Shown one piece after another: positions 6,036 to 6,107 of a stretch of DNA of 6,107 nt. Position numbers and translations under genes: made by a program. This DNA is from Thermoproteota archaeon. GTDB taxonomy: Archaea; Thermoproteota; Methanomethylicia; Culexarchaeales; Culexmicrobiaceae. Where the stretch lies: the NCBI GenBank assembly GCA_003649145.1, contig QMQZ01000017.1:1-6107 (forward strand), in the 5' to 3' direction. Every line of letters starts with the position of its first letter. The first letter of the stretch is position 1. The notes below the pieces were generated by a model. It ran no database searches, had not been told where the DNA came from, and saw only the letters and a list, made by a program, of their open reading frames with translations.

Positions 6036-6107
6036 TTAAGTCCTAGCTGTTTCTTTTTCCTTTAAATACTTATCAAGCCATTTCATCACTTGCTTCAATC
6101 TTTCAAC
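6036..6107 (-). CDS. C-terminal 23 codons of a converging gene, possibly an S9-family peptidase
   Basis: This is the only open minus-strand frame at the edge. It reads VERLKQVMKWLDKYLK and seven more residues to a TAA. An amphipathic helix with the pattern R-L-x5-W-x2-K-Y-L-K is common at the very end of prolyl oligopeptidase and acylaminoacyl-peptidase (S9) proteins, and at the end of other alpha/beta hydrolases. The catalytic domain is outside the window, so the family is a guess from the tail alone. The stop is 2 nt from the deacylase stop. If S9 is right, it would supply N-acylated residues or short peptides to the deacylase and dipeptidase, although it is transcribed separately from the opposite strand. 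Confidence 0.5.
   Translation of the reverse strand, partial: VERLKQVMKWLDKYLKEKETART
6050..6063 (+). terminator. Probable oligo-T terminator of the dipeptidase-PLP-deacylase operon
   Basis: TTTCTTTTTCCTTT begins 17 nt after the deacylase TGA and contains a T5 run at 6054-6058. T-rich tracts without a hairpin are the normal archaeal intrinsic termination signal. This one lies inside the 3' coding end of the converging gene. Confidence 0.45.

Noticed and set aside
1..6107. Mobile element, CRISPR array or defence system
   Set aside because: No transposase or integrase, no terminal inverted repeats, no regularly spaced repeats and no defence-protein motifs were found; gene style is uniform across the window.

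Overview
The window looks archaeal. Shine-Dalgarno-like GGTGA elements sit a few bases before several starts, AT-rich TATA-like boxes lie in the gene gap, TTG and GTG starts occur, Arg is mostly AGA/AGG, ATA is common for Ile, and the coding strands are purine-rich. The pairing of a doubled MgtE/SLC41-type permease with PhoU-TrkA_C proteins is also typical of archaea. The Arg/Ile codon bias and compact spacing suggest a thermophile, perhaps of the Thermoproteota/Bathyarchaeia side, but the phylum cannot be fixed from this sequence.

Left half (1-2096, minus strand): a three-gene cation-transport module. It is read as a two-repeat MgtE-like permease, then a PhoU-TrkA_C protein, then a second PhoU protein that runs off the left edge and overlaps its upstream neighbour by 4 nt (GTGA). 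The two soluble proteins are paralogues and probably control or attach to the permease.

Divergent spacer (2097-2233, 137 nt): holds back-to-back TATA-like elements that could drive the permease operon leftward and the peptidase operon rightward.

Right half (2234-6033, plus strand): a tight three-gene operon with gaps of 10 and 16 nt. It encodes an M19 (renal/membrane dipeptidase-like) metallodipeptidase with all metal ligands, a zinc-ribbon PLP enzyme of the threonine-synthase family, and an N-acyl-D-amino-acid deacylase with all metal ligands. None has a signal peptide. Read together they suggest cytoplasmic salvage of D-residue-containing dipeptides and N-acyl-D-amino acids, with the PLP enzyme possibly acting on the released amino acid; this pathway is an inference.

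Right edge (6036-6107, minus strand): the last 23 codons of a converging gene, ending 2 nt from the deacylase stop. The tail resembles the C-terminal helix of S9 (prolyl oligopeptidase/acylaminoacyl peptidase) enzymes, which would extend the peptide-breakdown theme. No RNA gene, mobile element or CRISPR was seen, and there is no gene-free stretch over 300 nt.
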